Shown here one piece after another: positions 51,268 to 60,195 of a stretch of 64,000 nucleotides of DNA. A model generated the notes under the pieces. That model worked only from the letters and a program-made list of their open reading frames with translations, was not told the origin of the DNA and searched no databases. Source of the stretch: Candidatus Kinetoplastibacterium desouzaii TCC079E. Lineage in GTDB: Bacteria > Pseudomonadota > Gammaproteobacteria > Burkholderiales > Burkholderiaceae_B. The stretch is taken from NCBI RefSeq assembly GCF_000340795.1, contig NC_020294.1, forward strand, positions 496,001-560,000, in the 5' to 3' direction. The position numbers were made by a program, and so were the translations under genes. The number at the start of each line of letters is the position of its first letter. Positions within the stretch are counted from its first letter, which is position 1.

Positions 51268-52530
51268 TTAAAAATATTTTTTCATTACAATGGCGTCATC
51301 TGTTTTATGATTACTTAAAACATAATAATTTTTTCTAATGCCTATATCAAGAAAGTTATGTTTTCTGTAAAAATTAATAGCTTTTGAATTACTTGATCCT
51401 ACTTCCACTAATAAACTATTAAGATTATTTTCAGTGGAAATCATAACGCAAGAATTTATTAATTTAGATCCTACTCCCATTCTTTGATTATTACTATTTA
51501 CTGCTATGCGCAACAAATGACTAATATCTGGAGCAAACATCATTATAAAAAAACCCAATATATAATCTTCGTATTGCATTATATATGAACAATAACCAGA
51601 ATTAATAGAATCTAAGTAATTAGCATAACTCCATGATGGAATTTGAATTTGAGACTCCAAAAGAAGAATATTTTCTATATCAGAAACCATCATCTTTCTT
51701 ATTTCAGCTTTAGATAGAAAAGAACTCACTTTAGGATTACCACCTTTATTTAGAAGAAGTTCTTTTGTGGTAAATGCGACTTTATTCCTAATATACAATG
51801 GCTCAATATCATATCCATGATAATCTTCTTTCAGAAATAAATCCTTAGCAACATATGATAAGACTAAAGAATCTGGATTTTTAACCATAGAACAATAGAA
51901 GAAATTATAAAATTTCTCAGGAATTTTTGGAAGGATATTATATATATCCCACGCATTACCAACTAGTATAAATTTAACATCAATATAATATAATAGCCAT
52001 TTATTTATATAATAAGATAACCATAAAGATATATCCTCAGCAGATATGAGTATTGGTGATTGTAATATTTGATTAAATCGATGAAACTCAACTAAACAAG
52101 AATTTACTAAGTAAGCAGATAAGTAAAGCTCGTTCATTTTTGCATCAGAAGCAGCAATTATAATATAATTACCTTCAATTAAATCTTTTTTGGCTTTGAT
52201 AGCCATAGAAAAAAGAGAGTCAACTGCTATTATTGGAATATTCAAACTCATACCAATTGCTTTTGAAGTGGCACAAGCCAATCTAATACCTGTAAACTTA
52301 CCAGGACCTTTCCCAAAAGCTACAATATTCAATTCTTTTTTTTGTATATCTGCTTTTTCTAAAAGATTATCAATAGATGGCAATAAATATTCAGATGGCA
52401 ATTTATCTTTATCAAACTCTGAAGAGAACGACATTTTAACAAAGCCTTGATTATCAAATGATATTAAAGAAATACTACACTCATCTAATGAAGATTCTAT
52501 TGCTAATAAATTACTTATTTTTTGATACAT
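51268..52530 (-). CDS. fused TsaB (tRNA t6A) and RimI N-acetyltransferase
   Basis: A 420-residue two-domain protein. Residues about 5-240 match TsaB, with LLAIESSLDECSISL, the FGKGPGKFTGIRLACATSKAIG motif (about residues 73-94) and the weak ASKH-fold C-terminal lobe. Residues about 270-420 match RimI, with the acetyl-CoA loop NNQRMGVGSKLI and SSNSKAINFYRKHNFLDIG. TsaB supports TsaD in making threonylcarbamoyl-adenosine at tRNA position 37, and RimI acetylates ribosomal protein S18. The two are usually separate adjacent genes. The frame is uninterrupted. Confidence 0.85.
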   Translation of the reverse strand: MYQKISNLLAIESSLDECSISLISFDNQGFVKMSFSSEFDKDKLPSEYLLPSIDNLLEKADIQKKELNIVAFGKGPGKFTGIRLACATSKAIGMSLNIPIIAVDSLFSMAIKAKKDLIEGNYIIIAASDAKMNELYLSAYLVNSCLVEFHRFNQILQSPILISAEDISLWLSYYINKWLLYYIDVKFILVGNAWDIYNILPKIPEKFYNFFYCSMVKNPDSLVLSYVAKDLFLKEDYHGYDIEPLYIRNKVAFTTKELLLNKGGNPKVSSFLSKAEIRKMMVSDIENILLLESQIQIPSWSYANYLDSINSGYCSYIMQYEDYILGFFIMMFAPDISHLLRIAVNSNNQRMGVGSKLINSCVMISTENNLNSLLVEVGSSNSKAINFYRKHNFLDIGIRKNYYVLSNHKTDDAIVMKKYF

Positions 52531-52716
52531 GATTTTGATTGTTATATGAGAAGAATAATCTATAAAAAATATTATTATAATTAAAAATGTTAGAATATAC
52601 TGAAATAGTATTTATAATAAGACCAAATAAGTTATTATTAAATTATTCAATGTTATAACACTATAATATTAGATCCTTTAGTGGTTACTATTCATCTTAA
52701 TACATAGGAGATATTT

Positions 52717-53265
52717 ATGAAAACAGTTGGTGAAGAACTAGAATCTTTTAAAATAACGGGAGTTAAACCTGGATTTACTCAACATGAAGAAAATGGAGTT
52801 TCTGCATTTGAAGAAATTACAGAAAGCTCGTTTCCTGGAAAATGGAAAGTAATATATTTTTATCCTAAAGATTTTACATTTGTATGTCCTACAGAAATAA
52901 TGGGATTCGATAAGATTTCAAAAGATTTCGAAGATAGAGATGCAATTCTCATGGGTGGATCTGTAGATAATGAATTTGTTAAATTAGCATGGCGCAGAGA
53001 ACATCCTGGTCTTAGAAAATTAAATCACTATCAATTTGCAGATATAACAGGATCTCTAATTGATCAACTTGGAATAAGAGATAAAAGCGCTGGAGTCGCT
53101 CTACGTGCTACATTTATTATAGATCCTGATAATGTCATTCAACATGTATCTGTAAATAATTTGAAAGTTGGACGCAATCCTGAAGAAATCTTAAGATTAT
53201 TAGATGGATTCCAAACAGAAGAATTATGTCCATGCAATCGCAAGCCAGGTGGAGACACATTGTAA
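52717..53265 (+). CDS. ahpC: alkyl hydroperoxide reductase AhpC-type peroxiredoxin
   Basis: A 182-residue peroxiredoxin. The peroxidatic Cys is in KDFTFVCPTEIMGF (about Cys 55) and resolving cysteines are in TEELCPCNRKPGG near the C terminus. This CPC ending resembles the actinobacterial AhpC subgroup that uses AhpD, which is not adjacent. A strong AGGAGAT ribosome-binding site precedes the ATG. It detoxifies peroxides, useful in a respiring symbiont. It ends in tandem hairpins. Confidence 0.92.
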   Translation: MKTVGEELESFKITGVKPGFTQHEENGVSAFEEITESSFPGKWKVIYFYPKDFTFVCPTEIMGFDKISKDFEDRDAILMGGSVDNEFVKLAWRREHPGLRKLNHYQFADITGSLIDQLGIRDKSAGVALRATFIIDPDNVIQHVSVNNLKVGRNPEEILRLLDGFQTEELCPCNRKPGGDTL

Positions 53266-53280
53266 AAATACAGAACTTTG

Positions 53281-53301
53281 TAGTTTGACGAATTCAAACT
53301 A
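53281..53301 (+). terminator. first hairpin after ahpC
   Basis: An 8-bp stem (53281-53288 with 53294-53301) and a five-base loop, 16 bases after the ahpC stop, without a T run of its own. It precedes a much stronger hairpin ten bases later. Confidence 0.45.
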
Positions 53302-53310
53302 TAAACTATC

Positions 53311-53350
53311 ATATAAATGGCATTATAATTTATAATGCCATTTATATTTT
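53311..53350 (+). terminator. strong terminator hairpin after ahpC
   Basis: Two perfect 18-base arms (53311-53328 with 53330-53347) surround one central base, carry a GGC/GCC core, and are followed by T-rich sequence. Fits an intrinsic terminator for ahpC. Confidence 0.78.
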
Positions 53351-53773
53351 TATATTTAATATAAAAACCAACGGATCAATAATATTTAAATGAATTGTTG
53401 CCAACATACAACCACTATTCACAATAACACTTAAAAAGTTTAAAAAACTTATACTAAACATCATAATAGTTAACAATTAAATTGTTAGCAATCATACTTT
53501 ATTTCTATCTGATATATCTCTTTATGAGAATATATAATTATTAAATTATATTTGTAAACTCTAATAACTATCAAGGCAATTCGATATCAATATTGGTGAT
53601 ACATAAAGCAATATGTTGAAAAAGACTACATATATTATATCTACTATCAATATTTAATTTCCATATAGAGTACTAACATAAAAAACATTAATCTTTTTAT
53701 GCAATTTGTATTCGTTGCTTTGATATAATATACAGCATGTCATAAGAAACATAAGAACGTAAACTAATAATGA
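53351..53773. other. intergenic region between ahpC terminator and mfd
   Basis: About 420 AT-rich bases without a credible open frame or tRNA. It contains a 17-base near-palindrome at 53471-53487 and the candidate mfd promoter at 53721-53729. Nothing else stands out. Confidence 0.55.
53721..53729 (+). promoter_or_regulatory. candidate extended -10 promoter for mfd
   Basis: TGATATAAT at 53721-53729 is an extended -10 (TGn followed by TATAAT) 44 bases upstream of the mfd ATG. No good -35 is seen, which extended -10 promoters tolerate. Confidence 0.42.
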
Positions 53774-56700
53774 ATGTTAAGAATCGTGCATATAACCAAA
53801 AAAATATTATCTAATATAAATAATTACAAAAAATATTCATATGGTAAACCATATGGATCTGGACTTTCTTTTTTAATAGGTAATATAGAAGAACAAAAAC
53901 TATATTCACCCATAGTTGTAATTACTAACAATTATTTAGAAGCGCAAAAAATATCTGAAGAAATCAAAATAATATGCCCTGAAAAAAATATAGTTACTAT
54001 GCCAGAATGGGAAACTTTACCTTATGATTCTTTCTCTCCTAATCAAAGTATAATTTCAGAACGCTTAAAAACATTCTACGAATTGCTAAAAAACAAAATT
54101 GATATTTTAACTATATCTATTAATACAGTTATAAATCGTACGATACCACCAGAATTTATTGCTTCTTATAGTTTTGTTTTTAAGAAAAATGATAAGCTTG
54201 ACGAAAAAGAATTGTTTAATCAACTAAGTATAGCTAATTACAAACATGTTCCTCAAGTTAAAGATTATGGTGAGTTTTGTATACGAGGAGGAATTATAGA
54301 TATATTCCCTATGGGATCTACAACTGCATATAGATTAGATTTATTAGATGATCTGATTGATTCGATCAGATCATTTGATATAAATACTCAATGTAGTACT
54401 GGATATGTTGATGAAATTAAAATATTACCTGGAAAAGAATTTCCATATAATGAAAACTCTATTAGTTATTTTCGTTCAAATTTTAGAGAATATTTTAATG
54501 GAGATCCTTCTAAATATGATATATATAAAAACATAAGCAACTCTAACTCCTTTCCTGGAATAGAATATTACTTGCCTTTATTTTTTGAAAAAACAACCAC
54601 TATTTTTGAATATTTACCTAAAAATTGTTTATTCATAACGTTAGAAAATATTATTTATTCAATAGAACTATTCAATAAAGATGTTTATGATCGTTATAAT
54701 TTTTTAAAACATGATATAGAAAATCCTATACTTCATCCTGAAAAACTTTTTCTAAAACAGGAAGAATTTCTTGAAAAACTAAAGAATTATAACCATTTGT
54801 CTATAAATAAAAAAGAAAACAATGAATTTAAAAAAAATATAGATGTATCAATAAGAAAAGATATACCCAATCCTATTGAACAATTGGGGAAACTACTAAA
54901 GCTAAATAATAATAAAACTATAATATGTGTGTATTCAAATAATACTCAAACAACAATTTTAAATATGTTAACAACATACTTATCTTTAGAAATCAAGAGT
55001 TATAAATCAATAAAAAATTTTATTGATTCTAAAGAACAAGTAGGGATAACAATAGCTCCCATAAATTATGGTTTTGAATGTATACCACTCAATCTAAATG
55101 TAATTACAGAAAATGATTTATACCCAAATAGACGTAATGAATATAAACCTATAAAACAAAAAATTTATAAAAAAAATACAACTCACAACTTCAATGACAT
55201 CTCAGAACTACAAATCGGAGATCATATTGTTCACTCTCAGTATGGAATAGGTATATATAAAGGGCTTAAAGCAATGAATTTTGGAAAAGATGAAATGGAA
55301 TTTCTTCATCTCGAATATGCCAAAGATGCTACTTTATATGTCCCTATATCTAATCTCAACTTAATATCTAGATATGTTGGAATAAATTCAGAAGAAATTA
55401 CTCTACATCAACTAGGTTCAGAATCATGGAGTAAAAAATATAAAAAAGCAGTTCAACAAATACATGATACTGCTGCAGATCTGTTAGAAATTTATTCAAA
55501 AAGAGCTATCAGAAAAGGATATAAATTTAATATTTATGAAGAAGATTATAATAAATTTATCGACGATTTTGGTTTTATAGAAACAGCTGATCAAGCAGAA
55601 GCTATAAAATCTGTAATTCAAGATATGAGCACAGACAAACCAATGGATAGATTGGTTTGTGGAGATGTAGGTTTTGGAAAAACAGAAGTTGCATTGAGAG
55701 CAGCTTTTATAGCAGCTTCAAATAATAAACAAGTAATTATGTTATGCCCTACTACATTATTAGCAGAACAGCACACTCAAACTTTTACAAAACGTTTTTC
55801 TAATTGGCCAATTAACATTGCTGAACTATCAAGAATGCGTTCCAGTAAAGAAAATAATCTTACTATTGATAATATAAATAATGGCAATTTAGATATAATT
55901 ATAGGCACACATAAATTATTATCAAAAGATATTAATTTTAAGAATCTAGGATTAGTTATAATAGATGAGGAACATAGATTTGGTGTTAGACAAAAAGAAA
56001 TTTTTAAAAATTTAAGACCAGATATTGATTTTCTATCTCTAACAGCAACACCAATACCTCGTACTCTTAGCATGTCTCTAGAAGGTATTAGAGATTTTTC
56101 TATTATCACCACACCACCACAAAAGAGATTACCAATTAAAACAATAGTAAACCGTCAAAATAAAAGCATTATTAAAGAAGCCCTAAAAAGAGAAATAAGA
56201 CGTGGAGGTCAAGTATATTTCCTACATAACGAAATAAATACAATAAATAACAAAAAGATATTATTAGAAGAAATATTTCCAAATATAAGAATAGGTATTG
56301 CTCATGGTCAAATGCCAGAAAAAAATCTCGAAAACATTATGAGAGATTTCTGTAACAAGAATTATGATGTGCTTTTATGTACAACAATAATAGAAACTGG
56401 TATTGACATACCCAATGCAAATACAATTATTATTAATAGAGCTGATACTTTTGGATTAGCACAACTTCATCAATTAAGAGGTAGAGTTGGTCGTTCTTAC
56501 CACCAAGCATATGCATATCTACTTACACCAGAAGAAGACTCTATGACAACACAAGCAAAAAGAAGATTAGAAGCAATACAAACTATGGATGATTTAGGAT
56601 CTGGATTTTATTTGGCACTTCATGACTTGGAAATTAGAGGAACAGGAGAAATTCTAGGGAAATCTCAATCTGGCAATATGCAAGAAATAGGTTATTCTCT

Positions 56701-57214
56701 ATATAATGAGATTTTATCAAGATCAATTTTATCACTAAAAGAAAATGGAAAAGTTAATATAAATAATGACAATAATTTTATATCTTGCGATATTAATCTA
56801 AATCTTCCAGCTCTAATACCTACTGACTACTGTTCTGATATACCAACACGACTAACTTTATATAAACGTTTATCACATGCAAAAAATGATGATGATTTAT
56901 TTATATTAAAAAATGAAATAGAAGATAGATTCGGGAAAATACCCAATCATCTAGAAAACTTAATTATTACACATAGATTAAGGATAATAGCAGAAAAAAT
57001 ACATATAATAAAAATAGTTATAGAAGAATTACAAATAATACTAACTTTAAATAATAACGAAAATATTAATTTAGAAAATATTCTTAAATTAACACAAACA
57101 AATAAAAATATAAAAATTCATAAAAACAATAAAATTATAATTAATTCTAATAAAGAATTTAACTTAAAAATTCAAGAGCTTTTTAGAATATTACATTTCT
57201 TAAAAGAAAATTGA
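53774..57214 (+). CDS. mfd: transcription-repair coupling factor Mfd
   Basis: An 1146-residue translocase that removes stalled RNA polymerase and recruits UvrA. The N-terminal UvrB-like part has MPEWETLPYDSFSPN and DYGEFCIRGGIIDIFP. The CarD-like RNA-polymerase-interaction domain starts near 475 (GDHIVHSQYGIGIYKG). The RecG-like motor has Walker A CGDVGFGKTEVALRAAF (about 631-647), DEEH, the TATPIPRTLSMSLEGIRDFS motif and RGRVGRS. A C-terminal TRCF domain ends the protein. Length is normal. It is convergent with nuoN, leaving seven bases between stops. Confidence 0.95.
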   Translation: MLRIVHITKKILSNINNYKKYSYGKPYGSGLSFLIGNIEEQKLYSPIVVITNNYLEAQKISEEIKIICPEKNIVTMPEWETLPYDSFSPNQSIISERLKTFYELLKNKIDILTISINTVINRTIPPEFIASYSFVFKKNDKLDEKELFNQLSIANYKHVPQVKDYGEFCIRGGIIDIFPMGSTTAYRLDLLDDLIDSIRSFDINTQCSTGYVDEIKILPGKEFPYNENSISYFRSNFREYFNGDPSKYDIYKNISNSNSFPGIEYYLPLFFEKTTTIFEYLPKNCLFITLENIIYSIELFNKDVYDRYNFLKHDIENPILHPEKLFLKQEEFLEKLKNYNHLSINKKENNEFKKNIDVSIRKDIPNPIEQLGKLLKLNNNKTIICVYSNNTQTTILNMLTTYLSLEIKSYKSIKNFIDSKEQVGITIAPINYGFECIPLNLNVITENDLYPNRRNEYKPIKQKIYKKNTTHNFNDISELQIGDHIVHSQYGIGIYKGLKAMNFGKDEMEFLHLEYAKDATLYVPISNLNLISRYVGINSEEITLHQLGSESWSKKYKKAVQQIHDTAADLLEIYSKRAIRKGYKFNIYEEDYNKFIDDFGFIETADQAEAIKSVIQDMSTDKPMDRLVCGDVGFGKTEVALRAAFIAASNNKQVIMLCPTTLLAEQHTQTFTKRFSNWPINIAELSRMRSSKENNLTIDNINNGNLDIIIGTHKLLSKDINFKNLGLVIIDEEHRFGVRQKEIFKNLRPDIDFLSLTATPIPRTLSMSLEGIRDFSIITTPPQKRLPIKTIVNRQNKSIIKEALKREIRRGGQVYFLHNEINTINNKKILLEEIFPNIRIGIAHGQMPEKNLENIMRDFCNKNYDVLLCTTIIETGIDIPNANTIIINRADTFGLAQLHQLRGRVGRSYHQAYAYLLTPEEDSMTTQAKRRLEAIQTMDDLGSGFYLALHDLEIRGTGEILGKSQSGNMQEIGYSLYNEILSRSILSLKENGKVNINNDNNFISCDINLNLPALIPTDYCSDIPTRLTLYKRLSHAKNDDDLFILKNEIEDRFGKIPNHLENLIITHRLRIIAEKIHIIKIVIEELQIILTLNNNENINLENILKLTQTNKNIKIHKNNKIIINSNKEFNLKIQELFRILHFLKEN

Positions 57215-57221
57215 TTTATAA

Positions 57222-58697
57222 CTAAGAACTAATAAAAATAGACAAGCTCATTAATATTTCAGGAAAAATACTAATAATAACAATAATCACACCATTAAAA
57301 ATTAACACTGCTTTCTGAAACGTAGAATATGCATCTCTTTTATTAATAAAAGGAGAATTATCATTATAATCAAAATATAAAATTTTAATAATTCTAAGAT
57401 AATAAAAAGCACCAATAACTGATAATATTACCGAATATATAGCAATATATAAATGATTAGAATTTATTAGAACCTGAAAAACTGCAAATTTAGCATAAAA
57501 ACCGACAAAGGGAGGCAATCCTGCTAAAGATAGCATTGATATAAGAATTAACAAAGAAAGAACTGGTTCCTTTTTATTTAATCCTTTAAAATCATCCAAA
57601 TTATCACAATCAAAATTAGGATATGATAAATATAACAATATACCAAAAATAAGAAAATTAGTAATAATATAACTTATAATATAAAAAACTGAAGAAGAAT
57701 ATCCTAATAACAATAATCCAGAATCTAAAATTTCTACATTAATCAAACCTAACAATATAAAACCCATATGAGATATTGTAGAGTAGGCTAACATTCTTTT
57801 AAAACTCTTCTGCATAATGGCAGCAAGATTACCAATAGTAATAGATAAAAATGCAAATATTATAATAATCAGCTGCCAATCCAAAAATAAATTACTAAAA
57901 CAATTAAACAAAAGTCTTACTGTTACAACAAAAGCAGCTATTTTAGGGACTGTACTTATAATTAGAGTAATAATAGTAGGTGAACCTTGATAAACATCTG
58001 GAACCCACATGTGAAATGGCACTACTCCCAATTTAAAAGCTAATCCAGATATTATAAATATCATTCCAAAAACAATAATTTTTCTTTCATTTGCTTCAGA
58101 AATAACTTTAGAAATCTCAACAATATCTAAAGAACTAGTAACTCCATAAATCAAAGAAAATCCATATAACAATATTGCAGAAGCAATAGAACCTAAAATA
58201 AAATACTTTAAAGAAGACTCAATTGATTGATAATAATCCTTACGCATGGCAATCATTGCATATAAAGGAAGAGACATTAACTCTAATCCCAAATAAATTG
58301 TTATCAAATTCCCAGAAGATACCATAACCATTTGACCAAGTAATGATAACAATGTTAATGAGTAAAATTCCCCACCAGAAGAAATAATATCAAAATCTCT
58401 AACATATGATTTACTATATATAAACGAAAAAATAATACTAATATAAAGTAAAATTTTAAAACAATATGATAAATTATCTACTATCAACAAACCATTAAAA
58501 GCCTGCCCAAACATAGCCAATTTATATTGGATTACTGATAATAAAGACAATATAAATAAAGTAACAATACTAGATATAAAAGTAACAAAAGTATCTTTTT
58601 TAATAATATCTAAAAGTATTATTATTAAAGTTGAAAAAAGCAATACTATTTCAGGAAGGGCAAAAATAAAATTATTGTTCTGTACCATAATATTCAT
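57222..58697 (-). CDS. nuoN: NADH-quinone oxidoreductase subunit N
   Basis: A 491-residue polytopic membrane protein of Complex I's proton-pumping arm, an antiporter-like subunit with about fourteen helices. PEIVLLFSTLIIILLD at the N terminus, the lysine helix region LKYFILGSIASAILLYG (about 165-181) and VPFHMWVPDVYQGSP are typical. The ATG at 58697 sits one base after the nuoM stop; an ATG at 58688 is an alternative. Last gene of the nuo operon. Confidence 0.94.
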   Translation of the reverse strand: MNIMVQNNNFIFALPEIVLLFSTLIIILLDIIKKDTFVTFISSIVTLFILSLLSVIQYKLAMFGQAFNGLLIVDNLSYCFKILLYISIIFSFIYSKSYVRDFDIISSGGEFYSLTLLSLLGQMVMVSSGNLITIYLGLELMSLPLYAMIAMRKDYYQSIESSLKYFILGSIASAILLYGFSLIYGVTSSLDIVEISKVISEANERKIIVFGMIFIISGLAFKLGVVPFHMWVPDVYQGSPTIITLIISTVPKIAAFVVTVRLLFNCFSNLFLDWQLIIIIFAFLSITIGNLAAIMQKSFKRMLAYSTISHMGFILLGLINVEILDSGLLLLGYSSSVFYIISYIITNFLIFGILLYLSYPNFDCDNLDDFKGLNKKEPVLSLLILISMLSLAGLPPFVGFYAKFAVFQVLINSNHLYIAIYSVILSVIGAFYYLRIIKILYFDYNDNSPFINKRDAYSTFQKAVLIFNGVIIVIISIFPEILMSLSIFISS

Positions 58698-58698
58698 T

Positions 58699-60195
58699 TC
58701 AAAGTTTTGTAATAGATAAGTGTTCTAACAATGTTTTAATAGGTAAGTGAATAATATCTGTAAATATTTTAGGATAAACACCCATAAATAAAACTATTAA
58801 TGCAAGAGTTGTCAAAATAAAAAACTCTTTTGTATTAACATCTAATAAATCAGAACAAATACTATTCTTTTCAATAACACCAAAAGAAATTCTTTTCACT
58901 AACCATAAAGAATAAGAAGCGCTCAGAATTAATGACAAAGAAGCTAAAACAGCTACTATAAATTTATATTGAACTGATCCCATTATTACAAAGAACTCTC
59001 CTACAAAACCACTAGTAGCAGGCAATCCAGCATTGGCCATAGAAAAGAACACAAAAAAAGTAACAAACGTTGGCATCCTATTTACTAAACCAGCATAATC
59101 AGATATCAATCTAGAATGTGTTCTATCATATAATACTCCTATACAAAAAAACATGGCTGCAGAAACAAAACCATGGGAAATCATTTGAATAATAGCACCC
59201 TCTACTCCAGCCTGATTAAATATGAATATTCCTAGAGTAACAAACCCCATATGAGCAATCGAAGAATATGCTACTAACTTCTTCATATCTTTTTGAACTA
59301 TAGCAACAAAACCTATATAAACAATAGCTATTAATGATAAAGTTACCATCATGCCTGATAGTGATATAGAAGCATCAGGCACTATAGGCAGTGAAAAACG
59401 AATTAATCCGTAAGCTCCAAGCTTCAACATAATAGAAGCTAAAATAATAGATCCTGCAGTTGGAGCTTCTACATGCGCATCTGGCAACCAAGTATGAAAT
59501 GGCCACATAGGAATTTTTACAGCAAAAGCCATCAAAAAAGATAAAAAAATTATCATTTGCTCTATATAGGATAATTTCACATAATGCCAGTCAATAATTT
59601 CAAATGAATTAGAAATGTTACTTAGATAAACAAAAGCAACAAACATCAATAAAGACCCTAATAAAGTATACAGAAAGAATTTAAAAGCAGCATAAAAACG
59701 ATTTGGCCCTCCCCATATACCTATTATCAAATACATAGGAATTAAAGTGGCTTCAAAAAAAACATAAAATAGAATTCCATCTAAAGATGAAAAAACTCCA
59801 TTAATTAACCCAGATAAAATAAGAAATGCAGCTAAATACTGTGATACTTTAGTAATTTTAGAATCCAAAGAAGAAACTATAACAATGATAGTCATAAAAG
59901 AATTTAATATTAAAAACCATAAAGATATTCCATCTATACCTAAATGATAAGTAACATCAAAAGATTTAATCCAAGAATATTTCTCTTCAAATTGAAAAAA
60001 TATACTTTCCAGTTCAAATAGTGAATAAATAATTAACGTTATTAAAAAGGAACATACAGACCCTAGTAAAGATATAATCTTAGCAAAATTCTGAGAATAT
60101 CTATCTGCAAATAAAACCATAAGACCAAAAAATATTGGCATAAAAATAGATAGTGAAAGCCAAGGAATATAAATATAGGAAAGCATCGTTATCAT
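58699..60195 (-). CDS. nuoM: NADH-quinone oxidoreductase subunit M
   Basis: A 498-residue antiporter-like Complex I subunit with about fourteen membrane helices. The glutamate helix FYVFFEATLIPMYLIIGIWGG (residues about 144-164), the lysine-bearing PMWPFHTWLPDAHVEAPT segment and KKLVAYSSIAHMGFVTLG are conserved. It overlaps nuoL by four bases, implying translational coupling. Confidence 0.95.
   Translation of the reverse strand: MITMLSYIYIPWLSLSIFMPIFFGLMVLFADRYSQNFAKIISLLGSVCSFLITLIIYSLFELESIFFQFEEKYSWIKSFDVTYHLGIDGISLWFLILNSFMTIIVIVSSLDSKITKVSQYLAAFLILSGLINGVFSSLDGILFYVFFEATLIPMYLIIGIWGGPNRFYAAFKFFLYTLLGSLLMFVAFVYLSNISNSFEIIDWHYVKLSYIEQMIIFLSFLMAFAVKIPMWPFHTWLPDAHVEAPTAGSIILASIMLKLGAYGLIRFSLPIVPDASISLSGMMVTLSLIAIVYIGFVAIVQKDMKKLVAYSSIAHMGFVTLGIFIFNQAGVEGAIIQMISHGFVSAAMFFCIGVLYDRTHSRLISDYAGLVNRMPTFVTFFVFFSMANAGLPATSGFVGEFFVIMGSVQYKFIVAVLASLSLILSASYSLWLVKRISFGVIEKNSICSDLLDVNTKEFFILTTLALIVLFMGVYPKIFTDIIHLPIKTLLEHLSITKL

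Noticed and set aside
53471-53487. 17-base near-palindrome upstream of mfd
   Set aside because: Short and all A/T apart from one C and one G; expected by chance in such DNA.
55777-56112. 111-codon minus-strand frame inside mfd
   Set aside because: It mirrors the helicase motifs of Mfd and has no independent start signal or homology.
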